In this document: one piece after another, positions 22,847-34,660 of the stretch
Position numbering within the stretch: position 1 is the stretch's first letter
Layout: each line of letters opens with the position of its first letter
Assembly: GCA_028023455.1 (NCBI GenBank)
Contig: JAQFVV010000031.1
Location: 4,094,001-4,158,000, forward strand
Direction of reading: 5' to 3'
DNA: 64,000 nucleotides
Source of the DNA: Epiperipatus broadwayi
Lineage: Eukaryota; Onychophora; Udeonychophora; Euonychophora; Peripatidae
Made by a program: the position numbers and the translations under genes
The notes under the pieces: model-generated
Told to the model about the DNA's origin: nothing
Seen by the model: only the letters and a program-made list of their open reading frames with translations
Databases searched by the model: none

Positions 22847-23310
22847 ATAAACACCTCCACACTTCCCCATTCTTTTCAAATTCATATAAATAAAGATATA
22901 ATAAAAGACAAATGACTCCCAATATGCATTTCGTGCTGATCCAGCACTCATCAATTGGCCCAGGTCACTATCTCTCATATATATCTCTATTATATGCAAA
23001 GTATTTATCTAGAGTAAATTGTTACATTTTTATTTACCATTGTCAAAATCCTTCCACTCACAACTTTGACGCCATTCATTTCAGATAAATACCCTAATGA
23101 TTATTACTAATTATTTTTGAAACTAGAGATTATCTCTATCAAAGATATAAACTTTAAACCTTACACACACGGAGTTATTCACTTTTCTCTGTCCTGTATA
23201 TAATATATTTATAAATATAATAAACGCCTCCACACTTCCCCATTCTTTTCAAATTCATATAAATAAAGATATAATAAAAGAGAAATGACTCCCAATATGC
23301 ATACAAAATG
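22847..23310 (-). repeat. Retrozyme-like tandem repeat, unit about 368 bp
   Basis: A start block AATAAAC(A/G)CCTCCACACTT, then TTTTCAAATTCATATAAATA and AATGACTCCCAATATGCAT, occurs at 22849 and again at 23217, so one full unit and part of a second lie head to tail. The full unit holds a type I hammerhead on the minus strand. The body is homologous to the repeat at 43530-43990 (shared GAATAACTCC-TGTGTGT, AAGGTTTAAAGTTTATAT and AATCTCTAGTTT). Tandem units of a few hundred bases with one hammerhead each are the described layout of retrozymes. No coding capacity. Confidence 0.75.
22911..22969 (-). ncRNA. Type I hammerhead ribozyme, core C3 to U
   Basis: Minus strand from 22969: helix I 5' side AGUGAC, internal loop, CAA; core UUGAUGA (C3 changed to U); helix II GUGCUG-GAU-CAGCAC, a perfect 6-bp stem; GAAA core; helix III AUG/CAU; A17; then UUG and GUCAUU closing helix I (CAA/UUG, and AGUGAC/GUCAUU with one G-U). 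Hammerheads cleave their own RNA after H17. Here C3, which pairs with G8 in the active fold, is replaced, so cleavage is probably weak or absent. Confidence 0.75.
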
Positions 23311-24279
23311 TTACAAAAAATTATTATGTTTAAAAAAATTATAAAGTGTCATGATGCACATTTCATCAATTAAAAAAATAAGAAAATTATTATTTTCAAA
23401 ATCAAATTTATTCACATTTAGGTCAAATACAAAGGAGGTTAATAAGAGTACAAATGTAAATCAATAACGAGGCATTTGGGTTACACAAAACTAATTTGGC
23501 AGGTAATTCAGAGATGTTAAATTATCAAAAGTAGTACATGAGCCCAGCAGCTTGGCAATCGGAAATGTCTCTGACTACTGCCTGGACCAAAAAAAAAGGA
23601 ATCTTTAAATTAGATGAATATATTCATGGGATTACTTCCTCTCTTGTCCGACTTGAGTGAGTCAATTAGATAAAATTTATAAGAATTATGATTGAACATC
23701 ACTAGATCCTTTAGATAAGGTACACGTGTAATGAAATTATAGCTGGTATATGTTGAATATGTAAATTCCGATGCATGTCCATAAGGCCTGTAGACATTGC
23801 GATTGGCCGTAAAGGTATACCTATAGCCTTAACTGACCCAAAGTCTGGTCAGTCAGCCAGGGTAGACAGGTAAGTTGTCTTCTTCCCTTATTTTGTGGAG
23901 AGTCTTGAAAAACAGTTCATCAATAGGACAGTCATATCCTTTGTCAAAAACAGTCCTACATCTGACTGAATTATTGCAAGATAAAGACAAATTATGTGAA
24001 GAATGTAAGAAAAAAAATCATTTATTTATTTTTTGAATACAAATCATTAAGAGATAAAACTAATTCTATGATAAGATCTGTTAAAAGATTCTATAAAAAA
24101 AAATTTTAATAGAAGTAAAGATACATAAAAAAATTAAAAAAACTGGGAAAAAATAAATTATTACTCAAAAAATCCAATTCTATAAATGATGAAGATTCCA
24201 ATATATATATATAAATGATAGTATTCTTCTAGAAAATACTTTTAATATCATATTTTTAGAGAAAATTAGTAAACTAAAA
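23311..24279. other. Unassigned segment, part less AT-rich
   Basis: The part at 23760-23970 is richer in G+C (for example GCGATTGGCCGTAAAGG and TCAGCCAGGGTAGACAG), but I found no ORF, terminal repeat or known family. Confidence 0.4.
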
Positions 24280-25850
24280 AGATATAATTATAATATTACT
24301 GTTTCAAAAAACAATAAAATCCAGCCTCATCTTTATTTTGTGCCAAATATAAATGAAGAAGAATTATATGAATTAATAAAAGAATGTAGAATAAATATAA
24401 TCCCACAAATATATCAAATGATAAGAATAAATATAAAAAATAATATTGATATTCTATGAGATATTATACTTTACATGAACAATTACAAGATAAATAAAAA
24501 CATCTATAGTAAGATCAGTTTTTAAGTTTGTGACAAAAATAGCTTTGACTATTATGGTGCTATATCTATACTTTATATAATTGCTAAAATAAAAAATTAG
24601 TCATAAAATAATCAAAAATAAAATATAAAAATCAGTTTAGTTTCATAGAAACAAGAAATATTATTATATTATTGGAGAATTTTGAAGATAAAATTAATAA
24701 TACATTAAAGGAGAAAAAAATGATATAAGTGTAATTTTTATAAAACTTTTTTTGATAACATTGAACAAAAGCATTTTTAATTTATAGTTGAAAAAATTGT
24801 GGAATAAGAGGCAACTTGTTCAATTTAGTAGAAAATTATTTAAATAATAGATATTCAGTAACTAAAATATCAAATGTTTTGAGTAATAAGCAAAATATAT
24901 AGATATGAATTCCTCAAGATTTTATATTAAGTGCATTATTGTTTAGTATTTTTATAAATGACTTAGTAAATATTAGTACTAAAGAATCAATATTTAATTG
25001 TGCATATGATTATGTTTATTATGGGTATAAATAAATGTTGATATTACAGTTAGAAATCCTTAGGAAAGTTTTAAAAAATATATCCATTGATGTCTTGACA
25101 AAAATTTAATAAATGAAGAAAGACAAAATGTGTTAATATATTTTCCTCATATGAAATATAAAAATATTAATTAGCACTTACATTCACATGATTTCATATA
25201 TAATAATTATAATAATAATAAAACTATATATAATGACAATAAATTTATAAAAGTAGATCAGGTAAAATAAATTAGATATTTTAATGTGATAATAAATGAA
25301 AAATTTTTTTGGAAACATCATATTAACATTCTAATTAATAAATTTAGATATTTTATATTAATGTTTTACAAAATCATTGCCATTTTTATTTTGAGTCTTC
25401 TTGTTACTATATATAAATCTTTGGATAATCTTTTATTAAGATACTGAATAATAAACAGTTCATGGTCATGTCAGATGTTCTAATATTAAAATACTAACAT
25501 ACTGCAAAAATGAATATTTAATTTAATTTTAAAAAATTATATAAGAAAAAAAAAATGTTATAAAAATAATCCACTTCTTGAATATATACTTATAAAAAAA
25601 TTTTTTGATAATACTTTGAAAAAAAATTATGTAAAACAATTTGAAATGTGTCTTAGAAAAACTGATACATATGTAGTTGCAAAATCTTAATAACAAATAT
25701 GAAATTAGAATGAGAAATAATTGTTCCTAAATTAGTCAACAATTTAACCTAGAGTTAAAAGCTTTCAATATTATAAGGAAATTTAAAAATCAAGTTAAAA
25801 AGTATATAAACATTAGCTTAAAATATAACAATATATATATATATAGGATT
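24280..25850 (+). pseudogene. Decayed Jockey/CR1-like LINE
   Basis: Plus-strand fragments follow the RT order. Near 24310 the frame reads QPHLYFVPNINEEELYELIK, the 'NPVTxxEI' region. Near 24908-24990 it reads GIPQDFILSALLFSIFINDL, an altered 'GVPQGSxLGPLLFLIYINDL' motif B, then FNCAYDYVYYG in place of FADD. Stops and shifts are frequent, so it is an old dead copy of the same broad group as 57340-58855. Confidence 0.65.
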
Positions 25851-27159
25851 ATAATTTGATGTAATCAATATTTTTATTAGGTATAATTTATAAATATAAC
25901 TGTTTTTATGTTTATTATTGATATTATCATTAGTATACTTTTGCATTATATTTAAAATCAAAGAAATTATAATTACTTAAATTGTCTATGACAACTTCTA
26001 TATAAAAGCCAAGTAGGGTTTAGTAGAAAAAGAATCGAAATATGTGTAAATATATTTAACTTGTTTAAATAAAAATACATTTAATTATCTTTTCTTGATG
26101 TGTACTAGTAACTGAATGTACTAACTATATTTCTAGCATGAGAAATTTATATAAAAATTGTTTTACTTGAATGAAAATGTATTTCTTTGTTATATTCAAA
26201 CAATTCATTATTCTCCCAAATCACAACTTTAATATAAAACAATTTATTCAAAAACAAATATGAAAATACTTTGTTATTACTATAACACTTAATAATAAAA
26301 TGCTTTAAATGTTTTGATATTAATTATCCATTTTCACCATTTCCAAACATGATTTTTTTTTATGTATAAACTTAATTTTATATATAATTTTTAAAATTTT
26401 TACAGTCAGTTAATTTTTAATTTACATGCTCAGTAAGAACTTGTCAACTAATGATAATTATTAATGATAAGCCATAGATATTCAAGTATAGTTCTTTCAT
26501 ATTAATTTTTATTTCACCACAGCAGCAACTGATAAATGTTCATGTTGCTCAGATGCTAATGCAATTTAAGAAGAATGCATTAAAGTTTATTTTTTTAAAG
26601 AGTTACATTTCTTTAAAAAATTATATTTCACTTAATGAATCATACAGTTTCATGCATGAGTTAGAACATGAAATTATAAGAATTGAAGTATTTAATTGCC
26701 TTGTCAAGTAATATTAAAGTTTTATGGATATTTGTCAAAAACTTGTACACATCAGTCTTTAAATTAGATATCTTTCAAACAAATAATATACAATTTATTT
26801 TCTCATATTACATAAGCATATATGTAATGTAGAAATTCAAAATACATACTTAAAAATATATAGTTTGTTGGGATGTGTTCATGAAGATTAAAATATATCT
26901 GTGGATAAATGTTTGCTGAAAGAAAACTATTGTTGTTTTGACTTTAATTTCATAATGTCATTCAATGATTTGTTTTATAGAATGCTTATATTGTAAGGGG
27001 ACATCATTTACATATGTAAGAGCAAATTGGAATTTATAATACTTACTAGAAATATATAATTTTCTTCTTCCTTTTCCTATGTATTGATTTCTACTTTTAC
27101 ATATCATACCATTTACATTTTTTTTCAACACTTTATCAATACTATTTTTTATATCAAAA
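25851..27159. other. No recognisable feature
   Basis: AT-rich; no supported ORF or repeat. Confidence 0.5.
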
Positions 27160-27460
27160 CTTTATTCTAACAGTTTCAACTATCCAGCAGTCATCATCAG
27201 AGCTACAATATTCAAATATATAATTATATAATTAATATACTTATACATTAAAAATATATATTAAAATGGGAAATGATTCTTTATAATGGTCAGGTTATGA
27301 TGTATATTTTATTTGTTTTATTTTGTGTATTTAATTATGTATATGAATATATGCATAAGTGTATTAATTATATAATCATATATTTGAATATTGTAGCTCT
27401 GATGATAACTACTGGACAGTCGAAAGTGTTTAAGAAAGTTGTAAATGATGTGATATGTTA
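27160..27460. repeat. Imperfect palindrome (foldback) with hammerhead-like module
   Basis: The left arm (CAACTATCCAGCAGTCATCATCAGAGCTACAATATTCAAATATA, 27177-27221) pairs with the right arm (TATTTGAATATTGTAGCTCTGATGATAACTACTGGACAGTCG, 27380-27421); the outer AT-rich parts also pair. Both arms encode CTGATGA, one extra base, a stem around CTGGA and GAAA(C/G), as in the 13.7-kb palindrome. Confidence 0.7.
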
Positions 27461-29029
27461 CTAGAAATATTACTGATTTGAATTGAGGAAAGTATTTTGG
27501 ATTCTATATTATATATATATGTGTGTGTGTGTGTGTTTATGTAGTTCAGATGAAATCAATTGAATCCTTCATAACTAAATTTGATATGTTTAATAATATA
27601 AAATTTATTGTATACAAATAAACAAGAACTCCTAATCAATATATTATTAAAATGCCTTGAAAAAAAATTTCTTTTAATAATGATCTATATTTTTCTGTGA
27701 ATATTTTAAGCTATTTACTAAGCCATTACTTTTAATATAAAATATGATCAATAATCTTCAGTGGTTGAAAATGATTTGTAATTTTTATGGTATTTAAGTT
27801 ACCAAATAATAACAGTACAACAAAACACATTGTTGTTATGAAACATAAAAAATTACATATGTATTCAAAATTGCTGAACAGATAAATAAATGGTGAAAAA
27901 TAACAAAATAATAATAATGTGAAGATAAAAAATTAGAATTGTAACAACATATTTTTAAAAAAAACATTTAAAAAGACATAAATAGGAATTCAGTTGCACC
28001 CTGGTATCCAAAGTCATTTTATTTGGTTCAAGCCTTTTCTGTAGATGCCTAAAATCATGAAAAGTAATATAAACAGTATAATATAAAATTTAACTTTAAA
28101 TATATATATATATTCATTAAGACATTAACTAAAATAAAGAGACTAATATAGATATAAAGATAAGAGAGGGATATTAATATCAATTCTAGATGACAGAATA
28201 CATAATAGTGAATGTATTCATTTAGCATTCTCTTTTGTCTATCATTACTAAATAAATTACACTTTTTCTTTTTACTTTAAATCTTAAATTCGTAAAATCA
28301 AAATTTGTGTTTGCTACAATTTGGTATTTGTCAAATATCCATAATTTCTTTTACATAAACATTTTTTATGTGTCAAATTAGAATGTAGATGATTATATTT
28401 ACCAAGTTAGAGTGGAATCAGAAATGCAGAAAAGTTATACTATTTAATAAAAAAAGTCATTGCTGATACAATAAAACTATCAGAAATTTTGATTTATTTA
28501 GAATTCTATTACTATAAAAACTTTCATAAATAACTTTAAAAATATTAAACCTATGTTATATAACATTAAAATAAAAATTAATGTCAAATTATATAATTAT
28601 GTAAGGATATACATATGTGCACATGACTTCTTAGGCTGTTTAATATTATTTATTTCATTGCATTCAAATTGATTTGTGTGCTTACCTCTACAATGTATTT
28701 TTATTTTATCACATAACAAAATCATTTCACAGTTTATGTTAATCTTAGTAGAATTGCCGTCATTTACTTTGTTCACTTTGGGTCTATTTCAAGCAAAAGT
28801 TTTATTCAATAATTCACAGTAGCAATACAACAAAATATGCTTTCACTTTAATAGCAACTATATTATTAAATATATGAGAATAAATGAGAAAAATCCATGA
28901 TATCACTTACATAACCAGACAAGTATAAAATTTATGAATTCAGATTTATAAGTTTCTAATTTTTATATTTAATATTTTTTCAAAGTATGGACTAATGAAA
29001 ATGTAGATGATGACAATATGAACATGAGG
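27461..29029. other. AT-rich region with a (GT)n tract
   Basis: An (AT)n-(GT)n microsatellite lies at about 27508-27537. No gene or further repeat structure was identified. Confidence 0.5.
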
Positions 29030-29720
29030 CGTACTAAATTTAATACTGATTCAATTCTCAACTATGGGACCTCTAATGTTTCCAATTCAGTTTTATAAAT
29101 ATATGTTTCATATAAATAATAAATTTAAATAAAATACTTTCAAAAAATCACAAAATACCTTAGATCTTTATTTAAAGCCTGTTTACCCAGACCATTCTAA
29201 CTTCTTTACCATTATTCCCACCATCATTTAGTCAGATTCTCAAATATTTTCAATATCTTAGTTTTAGTTAAAATTATTTTCATTGGAATTTATTATAAAC
29301 TTCATTTATCTTACTTAACATTAAATTAAATTCATACTCACTAACCATATAGCATTAACATCAGTCAATGATTTAAAATGATTCCTTATTCCTCCTATAT
29401 TAATTTCATTCTTATCAAGATAGCACTCATTTAAAAATTGATTTAAATAAATATTGTATGAAACCACAACAAAAAAGACAACTCTGTCTTAAACTTCCTT
29501 CTACATCTCTTTGCCGATCACTATCTAATTAATGTTGTAAATAATTTTTGATTCGTGTATAAATTTCCTAGCAATTCTATGATTTTTCCCAATCTGTCCT
29601 AACAAAAGCTTTTCAATAGATATTAACTTCTCTTTTTCTATATATCCTTCAGTAACTGTCTTCATTATTGCAATTGTTCTTTGTCTTATCTTTTCTAAAT
29701 TAAAACAACTCTTCAGATTA
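29030..29720 (-). pseudogene. Decayed LINE RT fragment
   Basis: On the minus strand near 29500-29370 the reading IVIGKEM-KEV-DRVVFF then SYNIYLNQFLNECYLDKNEI and NIGGIRN parallels the '...GVRQGCPLSPTLFNIYLEDLL...IKVGGRRI' block of RTE/Jockey-like RTs, with stops. The flanks are too eroded to place the ends. Confidence 0.5.
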
Positions 29721-31117
29721 AAGGGGAGGGGTAGTTCTTGGCTCTCACTGTCATCTTAATAGCTAACTAAATTAAATAAATTGTTCTAAAAATCTCAAAT
29801 TTTGATAAATAGATTTACTTTAAACAATTTATTTAATTGTCCAAAAAATAAACTCCTCCTCAATTCTAATTATGAATAATTTTTTTTCATCAATCATCAA
29901 AAAGTTTAATTGAAAACTAATCAACTCTCTGAATCTGTCAAACATCTTATTTATTGGCTTTATATTCGTTTACTATATTATTATAACAACTTATTTAGTT
30001 CTTATTTACAGGATTTTATTTTTCAATTAAACATAATCAGAGGTTTGATAACCTTCTATCATTCATTCATAAGTCATTTTAAATATGACGATTCTAATTC
30101 TATTAAAAATAAATAAATAGAAAACCAAAGAATAAAATATTAAATATGATTATTAAGATATCAAATCATTTTTAAATTCATCCCTCCTTTAAATACATCC
30201 TTATCAACAATTTGCTATTTTTTTTCTTCAATGAGTATTATAATTTAATTAGTGCTGTAACTTTACCCCATGCCTTTATTATCCAAACAGTTTTACTCTA
30301 ATATAATATATATTTTTAAAAAAATTAAGGATTCAAATTTAGAATTAGCTTTACTCAATAAACAATTTAATTAAAATTGTTTTGAATATCTACAGAGACA
30401 TAAAATGTGTACATTTTAATAAAAATCGGCTTTTATAATAATTTAATAATATATTTTGGAAGTATTTATTTTATCAGTGTTTTAGACTATTTTATTGCTT
30501 CACTAGTATTTAATATTTTTTTGAGCAAAATTAATTAGAAGCATTTCATTCTTTGGACTTAGTATCATAAATATTATCTGTCCTAATTTTCATCGTTTAG
30601 ATTTTAAAATAATGGCTATACAACAAAATGCGTTATCGCATTAGCAAAACATTGATCAAATTATGCATCTTATGTTAAAAAAAAAAATCATTAAAATTCT
30701 TAGCGAATTATTAAAATATTAGGATATAAGATATTAAACACTCGTAAACAGAGACTGATTATCACGATAGTAATCGAGTGTGGTTGTCGCAATCTCTAAT
30801 CATTCAATTACCTCAAACTATCTTCGGAAAAAAAACTTAACACCTTTATAATAAACAAATTAAATAATTTTTTTATTTTTAAAAAATTCTATTTATACTT
30901 TAAGTTTTTTTTATATTTATATATATATTTTTAATGAAAAACAAATATTTATTGTATTTGTGTATATCTACATATTTACTGCTTCTAATTTATTTTTTCA
31001 GTGATACTCAAGAAATGTTCGTGAAAAATTATATACTTTCCAGATAAAAATTGTTTGACTACATATCTACGTAATCGTAATTTTAATTATAACAATAAAA
31101 CAAAATATTATTCATAC
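29721..31117 (-). other. Espin intron 1 (proximal part), nothing else seen
   Basis: Intron sequence next to the donor at 31117. No further espin exon was recognised here or further left. Confidence 0.5.
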
Positions 31118-31620
31118 CTAGGTGCAGCTTCTGTTAAAAGTTTAACACATTCTAAATGGCCTTTGGCTGCTGCATAATGAATCGGAAGGGCTCCTTCTAC
31201 TGTTTTTTCCAGAGCAGATAACTTCTGATCGTCCATTAACCACTTTAAAACCGATATGTGATCATATTTTGCTGCAAGATGTAATAATGTTGTACCTCTA
31301 CTATCTGTATCCGTTACTAAACACTGAGAATTAGTTAATAACCATTGTAAAGCTTTCAGATTTCCTGTAGCTGCAGCATCATGAGCAGCGGTAGCTCCGA
31401 TTTTCGAAGGATGGTTACCTAAAAAGCCACACTTTAAAATGAGAAATTCGCACACATTAACGTTTCCGGATCGAGATGCATAATGTATACAGGTAGCACC
31501 AAATTCATCAGTAATTAATTTTTCGTTTAAAACTCCTCTCCGATAAAAATCTTCCAAACTTTTTATATCCCCGCGTCTGCATGCTTCAATTACAAGCGGA
31601 TAATCAGCTTTGAATGACAT
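31118..31620 (-). CDS. ESPN: Espin/forked homologue, first coding exon (ankyrin repeats)
   Basis: N-terminal exon of an espin-family actin-bundling protein; in Drosophila the counterpart is forked, which organises actin bundles in bristles. The exon encodes about 168 residues that form five ankyrin repeats: residues about 5-35, 38-65 (GATCIHYASRSGNVNVCEFL), 73-100 (GATAAHDAAATGNLKALQWL), 106-132 (GTTLLHLAAKYDHISVLKWL) and 142-168 (ALPIHYAAAKGHLECVKLL). The pairs GATAAHDAAATG/LQWLL and ALPIHYAAAKG are characteristic of espins rather than generic ankyrin proteins. The start at 31620 is the first ATG after an in-frame TAA 15 bp upstream. The exon ends at a donor, CCTAG/GTATGA (last exon base 31118), in phase 2. 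The remaining ankyrin repeats, proline-rich part and actin-binding C-terminus are not seen, so they lie beyond a large intron. Homology is a strong call; the function is inferred from the family. Confidence 0.88.
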
Positions 31621-32082
31621 TTTTCTTTTATTTTATGAAAATCATTTTAGAGTGTTCATGTCTAGTAATATCAACATTATTGTTTTCTTGTGGGTTTTTG
31701 CAGTGTTTCGTCTGCAATATTTTGAATAAAAGCGCTCCACGACGGCTATTACGACCTTTTCTATTATTTTGCTAAACTTGGAATGCTATTGGTTTAAAAA
31801 CAAAAAAACAATTATAACGATTGAAAAACTAAATGAAAAAATAATTTAATATATTAATGTTTTTAATTAAATTTAAGTGTTTAATTATTTTTTTTATTTT
31901 ATTTTAGAAAATTGTTATATAAAGTATATTTTGACCAATTATATATTGCAATTGTCTATATTTCGTTGCGACAAAATATCATTACTTGCGAGTTGTGACA
32001 ACTAGAAATGTTGGCGTGATTTAGTTATAATTTTTTTTTCTATGTAATTTATATTTTTCTTTTTTTTTTTAACGCGTGATCA
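31621..32082. promoter_or_regulatory. Likely bidirectional promoter between espin and NADK
   Basis: The two start codons diverge across 462 bp, so both promoters and 5' UTRs must share this interval, unless untranslated exons lie elsewhere. It has more CpG than the surroundings (GCGCTCCACGACGGCTATTACG, TTCGTTGCGAC and CTTGCGAG in parts) and a near-palindrome, GTTGTGACAAC. No convincing TATA box can be assigned in the AT-rich background. Confidence 0.6.
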
Positions 32083-32183
32083 ATGAAATCACCAGAGGTA
32101 CCAGCCATTACTCTTAACGAACAAATTATAAATGAAGAGGATCAAAAACAAAAGTCGGTAAAATTACGCAAAAAAGCTTTTAG
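32083..32183 (+). CDS. NADK: NAD kinase, coding exon 1
   Basis: First coding exon of NAD kinase, which phosphorylates NAD+ to NADP+ with ATP in the cytosol. It encodes 33 residues plus two bases: MKSPEVPAITLNEQ, an acidic stretch, then KSVKLRKKAF. The start follows an in-frame TGA two codons upstream, so it is the first usable ATG, though its context (TCA before ATG) is weak. The donor is TTTAG/GTAAAA in phase 2. This leader resembles nothing specific on its own; it is assigned because its phase joins exactly to the next exon (AG + A gives Arg, then TTHFL), matching the basic segment that precedes 'FGP-GRI' in animal NADKs. Another isoform with an upstream exon is possible. Confidence 0.75.
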
Positions 32184-33166
32184 GTAAAAATAACTGGTAT
32201 ATGAAAGTGTTAGATAAAAAATTTTGATGAAGAAATTTGTTATTTTAACTATATACTAAAGAAATTGTATATTTTGATTTTTTTCTTTTCAGACGTGAAA
32301 ATTAGCTTATTCCCTAAAATATATAAATAAAGATAAATTTTATCCTAGAACATGTTAATATATTTACTAACGTTACATATGTATTTACTGTACACATTTC
32401 AAATGTAATCTCTATCATATAATCATTTTACGTTACATATATAACGAAATTATTTGAAATATTTTTATTTATACGATACTTTTATTTATTAAGATGGCGG
32501 GATTTTTGAAAATGATTTTATTTAATAATTAATCAAATATATTTCTTATTTTATAAATCAAGTTAATATAAAAAAAAAAAAATAATGTAATATTATAGAT
32601 ATACTGAGTGCCGTTACTGCTGTTATTATATAAATATTTTATATAATAAATATTTTGTCACAAAATTCATTGCTTTCATAACTCGCATTTTGTTTTAAAC
32701 TTAACATTGCTTCAATAGCGTCTACATTGAGAGTGAATTTTTCATTAGTCTGCAGTCTTTATAATGGAACATATTCATTTCATGGGAGTTATTAGTATAA
32801 AAGTAGAAAATTTTTGAAATTTAGATATTCCTTGATTAAATAAATCAACAAAAGATAGTTAATGATTGCAGCCTATGATTTTTCTGTGTTTTTGTTGTTA
32901 CTTGTTTTTTTTAAATAAAAATACCTAATGAAGACATGATGTAATAAAGACCAGCAACAGTAGTACAATGACTACCTTTTATGTGAATGAAGAGATTGCT
33001 TACTTGTTAGAAACTGATTCAGTTGAGAAGTAAATTATCTTCAAATCATAGGGATCTCACATTGAAATTTCATTTTGGCATTAAACTTGTCATAGCTTTA
33101 ATAGAGATTAAGTGTTTCTATAATTGTATAATGCATTATTTGCTAACATAAAATTCGTCAAACAAT
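32184..33166 (+). other. NADK intron 1, first part
   Basis: AT-rich intron with no recognisable element. Confidence 0.5.
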
Positions 33167-33167
33167 G

Positions 33168-33262
33168 GCACAGGTGGCCTAGGGGTTAGCATAGCTGTCT
33201 TCCTAGCAGCTGGTCCGGGTTCGCTTCCCGGTCAATGCATTTGATATATGAAAAAACAACAA
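33168..33262 (+). repeat. tRNA-derived SINE or tRNA pseudogene
   Basis: It has a box A, TGGCCTAGGGG (perfect to TRGYNNARNNG), and a box B, GGTTCGCTTCC (A58 changed to C). The T arm CCGGG/CCCGG is perfect and the anticodon arm GCTGT-CTTCCTA-GCAGC would read UCC (Gly). The acceptor stem (GCACAGG against TCAATGC) has two mismatches and the D stem pairs poorly. A tail TTTGATATATGAAAAAACAA follows, and CAATGG occurs just before (33163-33168) and after (33263-33268), a possible short target duplication. These points favour a retroposed SINE over a working tRNA gene. Confidence 0.65.
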
Positions 33263-34431
33263 CAATGGAATAAACTTAATTTTTATTACCAAATATAGTT
33301 AACAATTCCTTTCATCTGCATATTATTTATTGCAACATATTTCTACAACTAATGCATAGAAGATAAAAAAAAAAAAAAAGAAGAATATTAACCTTTTGTT
33401 CATATGATGATATATTGGAAAAGGAGCAACTAACTAAAAATAATATTCTTTAAAACTTATCTCACCTCGCTTTCACTATAGAAGCTGCTAATGATTTTAA
33501 TCTGCAATTTCATCATAAAAGCAACAGATGATTTTAATCTGCAATGCATAATAGATATATGAAGCAATCCATATTTGTAATCTAATAGTCATATTCAAAA
33601 AAATAAAAGAAATTAATATTTTCATTTAATCCAAAAATTAAAATAATCAACATTAAATAAAATTGAAATAGCCAACTAAAATAAAAATTTATTTCAATTT
33701 AGTTTAAGATTGATTATTTAAAATTTTGTAAAGAAGACAACATTATGGACAAAAAATTTTAAGATTGAAATTTTACCATTTGAAATATTCATTTAATCTA
33801 ATATAATCAATTTATTACTTTAACATGTAAGGGTATTTTAAAAAATATTAATGAGTATTTTTTTTTTTTTTCCATATTAAATTTGTGAAGTCTTGTATTT
33901 TACATCTGTTATATCTCAATTCATCATCTAAATTTCCATTAGAAATGTTATCTTTAATTTAAAAAAAAAAAAGTATTTTTAATATCTGATTCAATTTACA
34001 AAAAAAAAAAATTGTTTGATTTTAATATTTACATCTGCATTGACAAAACTGATGTGACTTTTTTTAGAAAAAATGGCATTTGAAAAACATATTGCTTTCA
34101 AACAATGTCCATTCAAGATAAGTAAATTTATTGACTTTTATCTTAATTCAGTTTTATTAGTATTATATTTAAAGAATATTACTTAAGTTGAAAAGTTACT
34201 AAAGTTATCAATGTCAACAAAGTATTCGGCAATTTTTTTTTCTCATAGTTATAGCCAATTTTCATAATACTATTGATGACAAAATATGCAAATTAATTCA
34301 TATTAGAAAATTTTTATTACATTTTATCATGGAAAGTTTCACATACAATTGAAAATCTCATATCTAGCTAGATTATAAATAAGAAGTTCTTTTTTTTGAC
34401 TGCAATATGTTTTGTGATAAATATAAGAAAA
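33263..34431 (+). other. NADK intron 1, AT-rich
   Basis: Contains a short direct duplication at about 33480-33545 (GATTTTAATCTGCAAT repeated, unit about 50 bp). Otherwise nothing recognised. Confidence 0.5.
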
Positions 34432-34660
34432 CAAATATATTGCCGTTTTTAGCTTTAATTATTGAATATTTGGAAAGATTTTTTTTTTTCCAATCTTGAA
34501 ATTATCAGCATAGTAATCTTTATAAATCCTTTTCACAGCTAAACAAACATATTGCTGTCTTTAATATTAACTATTGAATATTTAGCAAGATTTTTTTTTT
34601 TTTTTCAATCTTGAAATTATCAGCACAGTAATCTTTATAAATCCCCTTTCGCAGCTAAAT
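34432..34660. repeat. Tandem duplication, unit about 115 bp
   Basis: Two adjacent copies share ATATTGC-GT, ATTGAATATTTGGAAAGA or TTTAGCAAGA, a T run, CAATCTTGAAATTATCAGCA and AGTAATCTTTATAAATCC. Copies begin near 34438 and 34548. Confidence 0.8.

Noticed and set aside
1-31117. Further espin ankyrin exons on the minus strand
   Set aside because: I searched for reverse-strand coding of TPLY/TPLH-type ankyrin words and found nothing convincing; short exons could still have been missed.
33168-33241. Functional tRNA-Gly(UCC) gene
   Set aside because: The acceptor stem has two mismatches, the D stem is poor and box B has A58 to C, so a SINE or pseudogene fits better.
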